Positions 24,055 to 38,000 of a DNA stretch of 64,000 nucleotides are shown here, piece by piece. Positions within the stretch are counted from its first letter, which is position 1. Every line of letters starts with the position of its first letter. The stretch lies in the NCBI GenBank assembly GCA_033961575.1, contig CM066735.1:89845449-89909448 (forward strand). The letters run 5' to 3'. The stretch is from Aselliscus stoliczkanus (Eukaryota; Chordata; Mammalia; Chiroptera; Hipposideridae). A program made the translations under genes and the position numbers. Below the pieces are notes generated by a model that was not told where the DNA came from, searched no databases, and saw only the letters and a list, made by a program, of their open reading frames with translations.

Positions 24055-24117
24055 ATGGCCAAGGCGAGCGGCGGCGGCGGCGCGGGAGCCGGCGGCAACG
24101 GGGCCCTGACCTGGGTG
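24055..24117 (+). CDS. TOP2B: TOP2B coding exon 1
   Basis: The ATG at 24055 has G at -3 and G at +4, a strong Kozak context. It encodes 21 residues: a Gly/Ala-rich tract ending in NGALTWV. The donor is GTG|gtgagt, phase 0. The 5' UTR part of the exon extends upstream into the CpG island. The residue count differs slightly from human because the glycine tract is length-variable. Confidence 0.96.
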
Positions 24118-27100
24118 GTGAGTGGCGGGCGGCGGGGTGGGGGCGGGGGTCCCGGGCGCCGCATTGTTCCCGGCCGGCTGCGGGGCAGGAATTCCGCTGG
24201 GGGACGGAGTGGGGTGGGGGGGGGGGAGAGAAGGGCCAAGAGGGAAACCCGGCCCTCGGGACGGGCGCCCCGTCGGGCTTCTCCCCGCTCCCCGCCCCTT
24301 TTCTTTCTTCTCTTGCCCTCGATGGAGGCTCCGGCTGCAGGCGCGTCATGTGCCCTTGAAACTTTGGGGAACAAACCATGAACGCGACAGGGAGCCCCCC
24401 CCCCCCGCTTCATCTTTTTTTTTTTTTTTTTTTTTTGATTTCCCACACTCTTCTAGGGCAGTCGGGCACGACATGATGGGCAAGGCCGTGCCGCGTGAGT
24501 GTCTGTGTGGGTCAGCACTTTCTCCGAATGTGGCTTCAGACACTTCCGGAGGGGGGGGATGTGTGTGTCTTAGAAAATGCAACCATTTCTGACGCTCTCA
24601 TCCAAGAAGGATGGATGTGGTGGGGAGTGTGTGCAGAGCCAGGCGCACTTCAGCTCCTTCGGTGGGGAGCGCGCTCAGAAGCGCTGTTTCTCGGCCGTCA
24701 TTCGTGTCGTGCAGGGGATCGTCCAGCTGTCAGGGCGGGATGGTTCAAAGCGGCGCTCCCCGGCGTCTCCGTCGCAGGTGAAAAGGGGCGGGGACTGCAG
24801 GTGACTGACGGGATTCGTCCCGGAGTGAAGGGAGCTCGCGCTCAAGTCCTGCCGGGACGTGCAGGAGGGAAGACCCAGGGAGAGCCAATTCCCACGGCAG
24901 ATCGATAATTCATTGGCGTTTCACTGGCTCAGCACAGAGTTCAGACCAGGGTCATTGCCTACACTTAAAAAAAAAAAAAAAAAGCCCAGCTCAGACAACT
25001 GCAGAAGTATTCAGGAGAAAAATTGAAAAAAAAAAAAATGTTCTCTTTTCTAGGGACTTTTGATAGACCCTCTCATTTTCAAAACACCCAAGGAAACTTG
25101 CCTATTTGACATTTATATTACTTAGTTTTTTTCGTTTTTTGTTTTGTTTGTTTGTTTGTTTCTTGAGTGGGCGAGGTTTAGGTGAGCTGAGTGGCCCTTC
25201 TGTCCTATTGACAAGTGCCCCCTGTAAAAAAAAAGTGTGCCGCTGCTGCTAGCAGGAAAATATTTTAGCCATTGAAAATCAAACTTCTGAAAGTGGAGTT
25301 CGTTTGCCAGATGGTTCTCATTCCCTATTTGGAAGTGTGGAGGCCTGATCAGTGTTTTTTTCTCTGAAGATCTTTGATTCTATAATGGTAAACATGTTGC
25401 TCCAAGATGGAAATGGCTGGCTTCAACATTTGATAGCAATATTTTTACTTTACTATTACTTAACTTGGTAGGTAATTCAGTGACCGCGTTTTCTTTGAAG
25501 CTCAACAGAAAACTTGCATTTATATAAGGAATTTTGTGAAACGTAGAGGATGTCATTCAATATCAGAAAAATTCATTTGAAACTAAAATTGACTTATTAA
25601 ATTTTTTTTTTTTTTTTTTTTTTTGAGGACCATGTCACTGGCCCTCATATGTGGGACCCGACCCGGGGCCGCTGGCGTCCCAAGCCGGCTCTTAACTGCC
25701 GCGCCACTTGGCCTGGAAATACAGTCTTTACTTATAGATTATATCCTCTTGTTGAATTAGAAGTTTATTAAAAAGATTATTACCCTATAAATCCACTTCA
25801 AGATATGATGCTTGTTTAAATTTAAGTCAGATTATCTGAGCATCTCTATGCCCATAATACACACCATTGATCATACACTGGTTTAATTTTATGGGAGATG
25901 ATAGAGTGAGGTGATTATGAGCATGGACTTTGATGTGCGATTGATGTAGATTCAAATCTTGTCTTCAACACTTACAGTCAGTGGGACTTTGCACAAACTA
26001 GTGACCTAATCTTTCTAAGCCTGTTTTCTTATCTGTAAAATAAGGTTGCAATGAAAATTAAGTGAGCTAACATACATAGCATAGTGCTGGGCTTAATAAA
26101 ATGTTTTTACTGGTGAAATTCAAGAAATGCACACTCAGAAATAATAAAATCTCCTTCCATAAAATATCTTTAAGCCAGGGTGAAAGCAAATCATTCATTT
26201 AGAAAAAGAGTTCAGGGATTTGTTGCAGTGGTCATCTATTTATGAAAAGGAGTAACTTTGCTTTATGAAACTGTTGTTATGTTGCCATCTACTTGTGGGT
26301 AACAGGAAGAATTAAAAATGGAATTAATCCCCTGTATCATTATTATTTTGGGGTTGAGTAGGTAATGCCATGTGTTGCTGGTATTAACTTCTGTTGGAAT
26401 GCATGCCAGCATATATTGCTAACATTGTTACTGCATGAAAGTTTATATTTCAATACCTGAAACCACAAAGCAAAGTGGTTTAAGATTGACATTCACTTAA
26501 TTTTAATAGTGTTATTTGGTTTGTGTTGGATTTGCAGTATCTAAAATTAAAAAAAAAGTGGAAAACAAATACAGTAAAACTGTTTTGAGTTAAAATTGAC
26601 AGCAGTTATGAAGGGTCTCTGAAGTAAGCAGTTTCTTGCATTATCTTTTCCTTTGTAAAGCTTTGGTTAGTAGACCCTAATAGTCTATTTCACATCAGTC
26701 TTTTGTCATTTTTAAGTGGTTGTAAAAAATAAGTCTGTGGAAATATTAGAGTACAGTTAATCACTATCTGAATATTGATTTTTTTCCTAGTAATACTCTA
26801 ATTTGGTAGATTAAAAAATATTGTAATAGAAAATATTAAGCATATTAAAAAACTGGTGGCCAGAAAACTATAAGCACTCTCCCTCTATTTATCAAGTTTC
26901 TACAATTATCAACAATCCCTTTTTTGTTATTTTGAAGCAAAGCAAATCCTAGAATCATATCACTTCATCTGTAAGTATTTCAGTATTGATTTCTAAAACA
27001 AGTCTATTTGTCTTTAAAAAAATATAAAAACCACAATTAACATTGTATTTTTAAAGTAAAATTTAATGAAATATAAAACATTTTTTTTTACTGCAAATAT

Positions 27101-28982
27101 TTCTAATTTAGGAAACAACTATATATTTCAATATTGTATAAAGATTTATATTAAGAACTTTGCTTTAGTGGCTTATTATTGCAAGTGTAAACTACTCAGT
27201 CAGATATTTAAGCCAATTCTTTCATAAATGGTGTGCCTTCCCAATTGAAATATATTTTGTATAGTCTTAATAGATTTATCTCCTCATGGTCTTCTGCACG
27301 TCATGTTCATTTTTGTCATTTTGCATGCTTACCATCCATCAGGAATGCCTCTTTTTTCTCTTTACCAGTCTGAATCTTAATTACTCTTCAAGGGTAGTTC
27401 AGTGTCTCACCAACCTTTATCCTCCGGCTTATACACATTTTTTTCTGTTAATCTTACGAATCATAAAACAAATGTTTCTTTTTAATGTAACTTTCATGTA
27501 TACTCTAATAACAATTAGAGTATAACCTCCTTAAGTCAGAGACCGTGTATTTTACTTATTTGTGTCCTTTATAGTGTTTAACAAAGAGGGGGATATCTAA
27601 TCCAACCTCAGTTATTGTTAACAAATTGTATAATTAACATACTAACTTCTTCAAAATCCTTCTGTAATTGTAAGGACAATTAAATGGTCAGGTAGCAATG
27701 TTCTTTAGATACATTGACTCAAATAATAGCAGCATTTAGAAACAATTTTTATATACTGTGCTTTTGTAAATAGAATTATGTTTCAGATCTGTTCAATACT
27801 TATGTGATGGCAACAGTTGCATTTTACCAAGTATGTTTTTTAAAAATAGCCCCCCCCCCTTTTTTTTTGCATCTTAATACAAATAGAACTCCATTTTAAA
27901 GAAAAGGTGAGATCAGTGTAATCATTCCTATTTGACAAGAAGGAAATGGGCCTAGAAATTAAATAACAAACTGTTAGGACATGGCTAAGACAAATGCTGG
28001 TGTTTAACCAGGCTTACGTTCTTAACCATCATTTACACTTTCCCACAATCTTAAAACATTAAAAACCAAAACAACTCATTTTTTTATACCCTGCTATGAC
28101 AGGATAAACAAAGCCTTCTGGGATATACCTATATCATTTTCTGCTAACCATTTTCATTTATACAAAGATCTAGGGAGTATATTTCCTTTTCAAACTCTAT
28201 CAATTTTGTATAGCATAATGCTCTTTAAGAATGTAAACTATGAAATTAGATCATCTGGTTTCATAATTCAGCTTCTTCAAGTACTAACTTTGTTAGCTTT
28301 TGGAAAACATTTAACTTCTCCAACCTCAGTTTCCTCATCTGTAAAAAGTGAATCATAATAATCGTGTCTACTTCATGGAGCTCTTATGAAGACTAATTGA
28401 GATTATTCATATAATTCCTATAATGCATGGTATGCTTGGTAAACTCTCTAATGGGTGTATAAATACACATACAGACACAAACACACACATTTTCCTCATC
28501 TTTTTTTTTGAATCCAGTGATAAATACTTTCATTTGTCTCAGTGGTGTTTTTTCTATTGAGCAATAATCACACAGCAAGTCTATTATATAACATCCATAC
28601 CACACATAGTTACATTTTTTTTCTTGTGATGATAACTTTTAAGGTCTACTCTCTTAGCAACTTTCAAATATACAACACAGTATTCTGAATTGTAGTCACC
28701 ATGCTGTACATTACACTTCCAGGATTTACTCATTTTGTAACTGGAAGTTTGTACCTTTTGACCACCTTCACCCTTTTCCCCCCTCTCTCACTTCTGGCAC
28801 CTACCAGTCTGTTCTCTGTATCTATGGGTTTGTTTTTTGTTTTGTTTTAGATTCTTTCTGTAAATGAGATAATATATTGTCTGCCTTTCTCAGATTTATT
28901 TCACTTAGCAAAATGACCTCAAGGTCCATTTATATTGTCACAAAGGGCAAGATTTCATTATTTTTTATGGCTGAATAATATT

Positions 28983-29031
<49 letters not shown>

Positions 29032-32000
29032 ACATTTTCTGTATCCATTTATCTATTGATGGTCACTTTAGATTGCTTCCATCTCTTGGCTATTGTAAAT
29101 AATGCTGTAACGAGCATAGGATTACATATTTTTTGAATCAGTGTTTTTGTTTTCTTCACATTAGTACCCAGAAGAGAAAATGCTGAATTATATGGTAGTC
29201 CTATTTTTAATTTTTTGAGTAATCTTCATACCATTTTTCATAGTGGCTACACCAATTTACATTCCCACCAACAGCACACAAGTATTCTCTTTTTGCTACA
29301 TCCTCACCAACAATTATTTCTTGTCTTTTTGATAATAGCCTTTTAACAGGTATGAGGTGATATCTCATTGTGGTTTTGATTTGCATTTACTTGATGATTA
29401 GTGATGTTGAACACCTTTTCATGTACCTGTTGGCCGTCTGTAAGTCTTTGGAAAATATCTATTCAGATTCTCTATCTTTTTTTTTTTTAAGATTTTTATT
29501 GGGGAATTGAGGAAGGGGAACAGACAAGTTGCTGGCCTTTTGTTCTTTAGTCTAGTTGTGAAGGATGTTGCTTCACTGGCCCATGTTGGTATCATCATTG
29601 TGCTCTTCCCGGATGAGGCAGATAGGTCGCCGGCCTCTGGATGGTCGCTCACCGCGGCTATTGGCAGCTCACGCTGGCTGCCGGCCACTCACTGTAGCCT
29701 ATGGCAGCCCACTGCAGCAGGGGCTGCAGCTATGCTGTCCCTAGGGCCTTACAGCAGCCCAGTTCCAGGTGGAGCTGTTGTTAGCTGTAGAGGGCAGTGT
29801 CACTGGCCCTCATATGTGGGATCCGAACTGGGGCCTTGCTGCTCAGAGCTGGTGTCCCAGTCCAGCTCCTAACCAATGCGCCACTCAGCTGGCCCCTGTC
29901 TATTTTTTTTTAATTGGTGTTTTTTTCTTGCTATTGAGTTGTATGAGTCTTGATGTATTTTGGATGTTAACCCCTTGTCAGATATATGATTTGCAAATAT
30001 TTTCTCCTTTGTTAGGTTGCCCTTTCATTTTGTTGATGGCTTCCTATGCTGTGCAAAAGCTTTTTTGTTTGATGTAGTCCCACTGGTTTATTTTTGCTTT
30101 TGTTGCCTTTGTTTTTGGTGTCATATCCTAAAAATTATCACCATGTCGAGGAGCTTACCATCTATGTTTTGTTTTGCGAGTTTTATGGTTCTAGGTCTTA
30201 CATTCAAATCATTTAATCCATTTGGAGTTGATTTTTGTTTTCTGTCAAAAAATGCCATTGAGATTTTAATAGGGATTGCAATCTGTAGATTGCTTTGGGT
30301 AGTATGGAGACCTTAATACTATTCTTCCAGTCAATGGACATGGGCTGCGCGCCATTACTTATGTCTTCAGCCTCTTTCACCATTGGCTCGTAATTTTCAG
30401 CACACAGCTCGTGTCCTCCTTTGTTAAATTATTACTACTAGGTATTTTATTCTTTTTGATGCAGGCGTAAATTGAATTGTTTTCTTAATTTCTTTCTGAT
30501 AATTTGTTAGTAGTGTACAGATACACAACAGATTTTTGTATGTTAAGTTTATATCTTCAACTTTACTGAATCTCTTTATTCTAATAGTTTTTTGGGGCTT
30601 CCTTTAGGGCTTTCTATATATAACATCATGCCATCTGCAAAATAGTGACAGTTTTACTTCTTCCTTTTAGATTTGGATGCCTTTTAGAGAAAAAGTTTTT
30701 TTTTATTTTCACAGTTGACATTTTAGCATTTCTTTTTTCTTTCTTTTTTTTTTTTTTTAAAGAAAGTTTATTGGGGAACAGTGTGTTTTTCCTGGACCCA
30801 CCAGTCCAAGTCAAGTAGTTGTTTCAATCTAGTTGTGGAGGGCACAGCTCCTTGGCCCATGTGGGAATTGAACCGGCAACCTTAGTGTTATAAGCCTACA
30901 CCCTAACTACCTGAGCTAGTCTGCCACCTGACGTTTTAGCATTTCTTATGATCTTAAGTATTCCTCATCTTCCCCATCTCCCTTTTTTCCTGTCTTTGGG
31001 AGGACATTTCTGGAGGAGCATATATGGAAAACAATTTGTTGGTTTTTGTTTTCCATTAATGATTGGTAGATAGCATGGCCTTCTTCATTGTTACATGGGT
31101 GAAGTATGGCTAAAACAGACATTAAGCCATGGCAGCCTTGAGGGAAAAAACAAGGGGAGAACATGTTACAAACGGGTTATAAGAAGTCTCAGGGTATCTT
31201 ATAGGAGATCGGAGGAGACTTGTTTGTAAAGCTTTTGCTGGTTCCACTCTTGTTTGCCTGGTGATGGTGAGGTTTCTGTGCTGATTATGGGAACGAGTGG
31301 CTCAGTTCCTTTTTAGCACCAACTGGCAGTCATCTCCTTTCTCCTCTTTGGCAGCAATTCATTCTCCCACAGGAAAACAGGAACTGTGGATGATTGCCCC
31401 AAATCGCAATATCTTAGGTGACAACTCTGCAAGAAGATTCTTTCTTTTTACAAAATGATCTTGGTACATACTCATTCTAAAATGAGGAGTTTGTTTTATT
31501 GGAATGTTTTTCTTTTTTGGTGGTTGAGAAGTATTCATAAAGGCTGAGGCTTGGATAAGTATGAAATCTATATTGTTTTCCTAGGGCTTAGCAGTAGTAC
31601 AAAAGTGCTATAAAATAGATTAATATTTTAATATAGATTTTATTATTTTGATGCATTTTTTTTATAATTTAAAAACCCACAATAATGCATTGTTTAATTT
31701 GGCAATAAGTATGGCAATATATTTAAAAACATTTTATTTTTTAATTATTTATATGTATTCTTAGAGAAAATTATAAATAGTAATCTGATAAAGCCAACTA
31801 CATTTCACATGTTCTCTATTTTTGAGACATTATCCTAGCAAGAAGACAACCTTTTGTACTTGATAGGAATCTGGTAGGTGCAAGCCAAACATTCCTTATT
31901 CTTGCCTCCATTTGGGAGGAGGAGGAGGTGGTGATTGGTCATAAGGGGATGTGGAAAAAGTTGTAAATGCTTGAAAAAGAAGTGAGGTACCACTTTACCC

Positions 32001-35000
32001 CGGCTTTCCATACTTGTGTGCCACTTAAGTTTGATACAAGTAACTCATCAGGGTTAAATGTGGAAGCCCAAATTAGGGAGACATAAGTCTCTGCTTGAGT
32101 CTAATCTTAAAAATCCTTTCTCTGTGGTGGATTCCTTTTGGAGGAATAGCCTGGAATAGGAAAACCTTTACTTGCATGTTTATTTTAAGTTTCTGAACTC
32201 TACTCCAATAATTGCAGAGTTCTAAGTTAATGGTAAGAAGTTAACCACCTTTGATTTCGTTGCATTTATCATCTTTAGGCACTTTCTTAGAGTGTGATCT
32301 TAGTCATTATTATCTTTGTTCAAACTATTCTGTTTTTATTGTTAGATTTGCTTCTATAAATTCATTATCTCCATGAAAAGCAAGGAACATGATCAGAAAT
32401 ATGGAGACTATCTATTGGGTTGTTGGAAAAGTCATGACGCATTTTTGCAATGAAAAACTTGGAAAAAAATACGTCATGACTTTTCCGGCAACCCAATAGT
32501 ATATTTAAAATACAGTTCAGGGCCGGTCGAGTGGCACAGTGGTTGGGCGCTGGCTTCAGAAGCCAGCGGCCCTGGTTCGGGTCACACTTATGAGGGGCAG
32601 TGACACTGCCCTGAAAAAAAAAAATCTCCTTTAAAATACAGTTCATATTTCTGGCCAGTTCATTTAACTCTTGATGGAAATCAATATGAAGACTTTAGAC
32701 TTTATGAAACATAATTTTCTTTTGTTCAAAGCTATTTTTAATTGACTCTGAGCAGTGTTAATGGGTAACCTTATGAATGAAAGAATGTCTAAAAATGTAG
32801 TTTAAAATCTAGAAAATGAGTTATTTGTAATACTGTCATTCTGAAATGTGATTAAATTTATTTTATGTAAAATTTATGGCATTGGAAGATTATAATTAAC
32901 ATTTGAATTTTCATAGGGTTACATGTTACAATTCTTGTGTTGGTTCAGACTACTCAGAGGTTATATATTCTGATTTTTAAACATACATGTAAAGGTTATG
33001 CAATGACATATTTTTAAAAATAACTTCAAAGATGATGATATGGCTATGTCTAGGACCTGAATTGAAGTGGTATACTGCCAGTTTAAATGCCCCAAATCTT
33101 TCTCTCTTCCATTGTTTGTCTTCTAAGTGTTTCATTTCTACAAAAGGTCAAAGAATTGTGAAGATGTTTCATTTTTCCATTGTGTCTTATATTTGAATTA
33201 TTTTTTTAGACATTGAAAAAAACAGGCCATCATAATACCACTCTTTTAGTAGGATATCTTATTTGTCAGCATTAGGCAATTCCAGAGGGAAAGAGGTGTG
33301 TTCTCCTCTGCTCTTAAGAAATCTGCAGACCATGGGCATTTGAGATTGGGATCCTTATCTGCTTGATGTAGGAAAGGCTAGAATTAGGACTGGTAGAGAA
33401 ACTGGAATCATAGAGTGCCCCAGTAGTGGGGCACCTATCATTGATAGGTAAAGAAATTATTGACATGACCTACAAAAGTGTAAAATCTGAGATTTCATAA
33501 ACCACGCTTAGTGTCTACAGCCATATCAGTGTATACTGACTACATAGGTTACCATTTTGTGTTGATTACTTTGGCCCACTCTTGACTTTAATCTTCAGTA
33601 GCTTAATGGAAGGGAACTTAACATCTGGAAGTTTTGGGGACTTCTGCAGCCAGCCACGTTCAGTCATTGTGAATGCATAACCTGATTAGAATTCACATTC
33701 CTTATGTATTTTTGAGGACTACAAAAATTAACTTACTATCTTACAGAATTGGGAAATGTTTCTATTTCTGGATTGAATAGATGAAGGCTGTTCTATTTAG
33801 CTATTCTTGTGACTGTGTATACACCTACTTTTTGGACTCAGTCAAAACTGCGGTTTCACAGTTATAAAAATAACTAGACTGTCAGTAAATAGACTGTTCT
33901 CTTCAGACTTAAAAATCAGTGAGCCTGAAAGATAATTTTGTCATTAAAAAGAAAACCTATGTCGTGTGTCCATATACATTTTAGTTTACCCCTTGGTAGG
34001 TTATTTAAATTTGATTTTTTGGTTAATTTTAGACTCTTTTTGATCAGAACAATGCTGTAAAAAAAGAAGAGTCAGAAACTGCAAACAGAAATGATTCTTC
34101 AAAGAAGATGTCTGTTGAGAGAGTGTACCAGAAAAAGACACAACTTGAACACATTCTCCTTCGTCCTGATACATACATTGGGTCAGTGGAGCCACTGACA
34201 CAGGTAATTTTTTATTTTTAAATTTTATTGAAATTAAATGTGTATTTATATCTACTTTTAAATAAAAATTTTGTGATTATATGCTTTGTAAGTACATAAT
34301 TTTTTGTCTCTGTGGGCATAAGCAAAATAGGGAGAAGGATCTAAGAGAGATAGGATGTCTTCATTTCTTGCTAGCGATAAAAAAACAAAAACAAAACTAG
34401 GTGATAAAAAAATTATCAGAGGTAAAAAGTATAGAGTATATGTACTTTTAACACAGTGCTTAAGTTCATGAATGCTGTGGTTTACTTTAAATTCTGGAAT
34501 TTATACATACACACTAATAACTATTATTTAATGCTCACTATGGATATGGCTTGCACATATTTTATGTTTGCTTCTAACAATTTTGAGAAGTAGGTACGGT
34601 TACCTCCATTTTATAGATTGGGCAACTGAAGTTTAAATAAATTTAAGTAACTTGCTCAGACCTCTCAACTACTAAGAGCTGAGATTCAAAGCTGGGTCTC
34701 TAACTCCGAAGTCATGTTGTTTTCATATTATTTTACTCGGTGCTCCTCCTATACAGTAGAAAAATACATAGCTTGAAGTAAAGGTGTAAAGTAAATATAC
34801 CTTTTTGTTTTCCTGTTTTATTTGAATACTGTTCCTAACAATTCAAGAATTGTTGCATTATATTAAAGCTGATGTTATGTATGAATATGATACAAAATGA
34901 ACTATTTCTCAATATTGAGCTTATTTAAATTGAATATAAATATAATGAGATTGATTTAACTGAGGTATATATTTTTTTACATGAAGGTCTAAGTATTTAG

Positions 35001-38000
35001 AGTAAATGATAGATATGGGTTTATACTATGTAAAATTGATGCTAAACACTTGTTTACCTCATAAGTCCTTTTGAATTTTTCTCTCAATGCAGCTAATGTG
35101 GGTGTATGATGAAGATGTAGGGATGAATTGCAGAGAGGTTACTTTTGTGCCAGGTTTATACAAGATCTTTGATGAAATCTTGGGTGAGTGCTTGCTTAAG
35201 AGTTAATGCATCTGTTTCTTTTGATGTCATTATAGTGTGTGTTTGTGTGTGTGTATCCAGATTTACAGTGTAAATTTTAAAGGCATATCTCTGGCTTTTA
35301 TGTTGAATATAAATGTTCTTCAGAAAATTTATATAACTTGTAGTATTTTAATATCTGTTCCTCATACCTCTGTGTTTTAATCGTTCATCTGTAAAATGAA
35401 TGGGTTGCATTTGATTAGTAATCCCAAAGTTGACCAGGTGGTCCTGTGTGTGCAATCATCTGGGAGTTGCTTGTATCCCAGTCTCCTAGGGGAGCATGTA
35501 AGAGGGCCTGAGCCTTGCAGATTCAGTGAGTTTGAGGTGAGACATGTAAAATTGTATTTTTCACCAACAAATAAGGCATTTCTGTTGAGTAGTCAATTTT
35601 AACAACCACTGTTCTCAATGATCTCTCCTCTACAAATCACATGATTGATTAAATCACAACGAAGTCCAAATGCCTAATTGACTCCTATCTAGGGAATGCT
35701 TGCACTTTGAAATGTTTTTAGCTAAGAACCTGAGACTGCACTGCCACCTCATCAGTGCCACTTCAGGTTTCTTAGACAGCAGAATTCTGTTGGTCTTTGG
35801 AAAAAGGATAGGAAAGTAAAACCAGTTACTTAACATTTTGCACCTTTCTTTTACTCTTGCCTCCCAACTATCCACCCAGTTTTACTTTTAGGTTACGGAA
35901 TGTTTATCAGGAACATATTCCTTCTATGATTGAAGTTTAATTTGACAGCTAGTTTGTGTTCAAGTTTTACTGAAGCAATGGTTAATGTATACGAATATAT
36001 TTTCAGTTATATTGCATAGGATTTAGAGATTTCTAAGGATGCTAAAGACTGTCTTTGTAATTCAAAAATAACTGGTCTCAGTTCAATCTGTCTATAAAAT
36101 CACTAGTTTATTAAAGGAGATCAAGAGAAAGTAGTTATTTGTTACCAAGATAAAATACAATTAAATACAATTTTTATTTTTAGACCTGAAGTAGGGGGTT
36201 GTAAACTGCAGATGTTTGTTCTTATTTGTTTTTATGTGTCACAAAATTGTCCCCCCTCATCATTTTTGTGGTAGAAGGCATGACAGTAATTTGGTATGAT
36301 ATAAAATTTAAGAATATTATTTGGAAAATAAGATTTTGTATTAGAAGTTAGCAGTAAGTATTTTTATTAAGTATTACCATATGCAAGTGTTTATATTAAG
36401 TAGTGATGCACATGCAGTTATGTCTATTTATATAACTACATATTTGATCACTCATCGAAATACTTAATTTTGTAGTTAATGCAGCTGACAATAAACAGAG
36501 GGATAAGAACATGACCTGTATTAAAGTTTCTATTGATCCGTAAGTATATTTCATTTAATTTTTTATATCAAGTTTTATTCAGATAGTCCCTAATTTAGGA
36601 ATACTCCTCAAATGAATAATGTATACAGTTAGTACTCCTTGGTTTCCTTGTTGGCTTCCCTGTTGCTTGAGCCCTTGTTATTTTTGCCTCTTTTGAGCAG
36701 AACACTATATTCTTACAGTTTCCTCTCAATCATGATCTTTTTCCCTAAAGAAGATGGGGAAATACTTTCTTATGTGAACTCTCGGAGACCATTTTTCTTC
36801 CTCTTTGATGCTGTCGATGCTGTTTCAGCTGCTAGAGTAATCACTTGATTTTTTTCCTAGCTGTGCTTTGCAACTCAAGGCTATGAGCTATTTCCAGTAC
36901 TATTCTACTTACATTATGGGTTAAATTTATTTTTTATGGGTGACCTTTGGGCTTTTCCATTATTGTAATATCATTTGTAAATTAGGAACTGCTAATATTA
37001 TAAAATATATGCCAGGTGTTCAGCTAATTAGATCTCACTATGGTGGGTTTTTTTCAGGACTGAGGCAGCGTGAAAATAAAGTTGTACGTTAGAAATATAG
37101 CTGTTACATTTATCCTGTTTTCATTACATGCCTTTTGTAAAATATTACATTACACTTATCCTTTGTAATTTCATTAGTAATTTAGCATGGTTTTAAGATT
37201 TTTCTCTAACATGAAAATAGATACTTAATAAATTATAGGTTTGAAGCCCAACATAAGAACTCTTTGGAAGTCTAAAACTGTAGTGTAACACATAGTCCTT
37301 ATTCCTAAGGCCCACCATTTTTACCTCTGGAGATAGGACTTACAGTGAAAGTACCATAGGCAATTTGAAACTGTTAAATACTTAAATATTTAGCTGTGTA
37401 TCCTGTAGATAGTGTTTACCCAGAGATGAGATAACCTAATTATCTCCTGAGGTCCCCATTAAATAATTTAGAATTTTGCTAATCTCAATGTACAGAGGGT
37501 GGTGAAACATTGTTATAGGCTGGGTAAAAGGCTTAATGGAGAACTGAAGTCATAAACTGACGCTTGAAGGTAGGGTAAAATTTAGCTAGAGAGGGGAAAG
37601 ACATTATAGTCAAGGGAAAGACCAATAAACAAAGAAATGGAAGAATTCAGAATTAACATGGATAAGTCATAAAACTGATCTGAGGGAAAAATAGGATGCA
37701 TGTTGCAGAATACTTATTGTTTATAAGTGGGGATATAGATACCAGTCCTCGAACATGTAGTAGAGGACTTTTAAGCTTCATTTAATAAAAAAGGTAGAAG
37801 TGCTTCTGTGCTCTGGAATGAAAAATAGTATTATAAAAGGTGTAGTAAGTCCATCACTGGTAGGCAGAATATGTTTAAGGGGAGTGGTTAGCAAGAAGAT
37901 TGTTGCAATAATCAATATTTAAGGTGATATTAGTCCATCTAGACTTATATGCTGGCATTTGGAATGAAAGAACTGATACTGATATGAAATGAATCTAATA

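Larger units (their letters stand above)
22850..24360. promoter_or_regulatory. CpG island spanning TOP2B promoter, 5' UTR and exon 1
   Basis: The sequence changes from AT-rich to strongly GC- and CpG-rich near 22850 and returns to AT-rich beyond about 24900. It covers the promoter motifs, a CGG repeat (about 23586-23612), exon 1 and the first part of intron 1. Boundaries were estimated by eye. It is the only CpG island in the window and points to one ubiquitously active promoter. Confidence 0.88.
28620..30720 (-). mobile_element. L1 3' region (antisense) in intron 1, with SINE and (TC)n
   Basis: L1 3' UTR phrases in reverse: gtgatgataacttttaaggt; ttacactcccaccaac-like tacattcccaccaacagcac; tgaggtgatatctcattgtg; tgttgatggcttcctatgct. 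It is interrupted by a (TC)n tract (28981-29031) and by a C-type SINE (29477-29895). No intact coding sequence. Confidence 0.82.
24118..34032 (+). other. TOP2B: TOP2B intron 1
   Basis: A 9.9-kb intron, GC-rich until about 24950 and AT-rich after that. It holds two A-type, one C-type and one short D-type SINE, MIR remnants near 25900-26110 and 28240-28400, L2-like sequence near 27270-27580, a large antisense L1 (28620-30720) and a palindromic MITE at 32415-32496. I see no coding exon in 30940-32400 or 32630-34030. Confidence 0.85.

Noticed and set aside
23276..24379. 367-codon open frame on the minus strand across the CpG island
   Set aside because: High GC removes stop codons by chance. The predicted product is Pro/Arg/Ala-rich low-complexity sequence antisense to the TOP2B leader and exon 1, with no recognisable domain.
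28981..29031. TC repeat considered as a tandem array or CRISPR-like structure
   Set aside because: It is a simple dinucleotide microsatellite. No repeat-spacer structure occurs anywhere in the window, and the DNA is eukaryotic.
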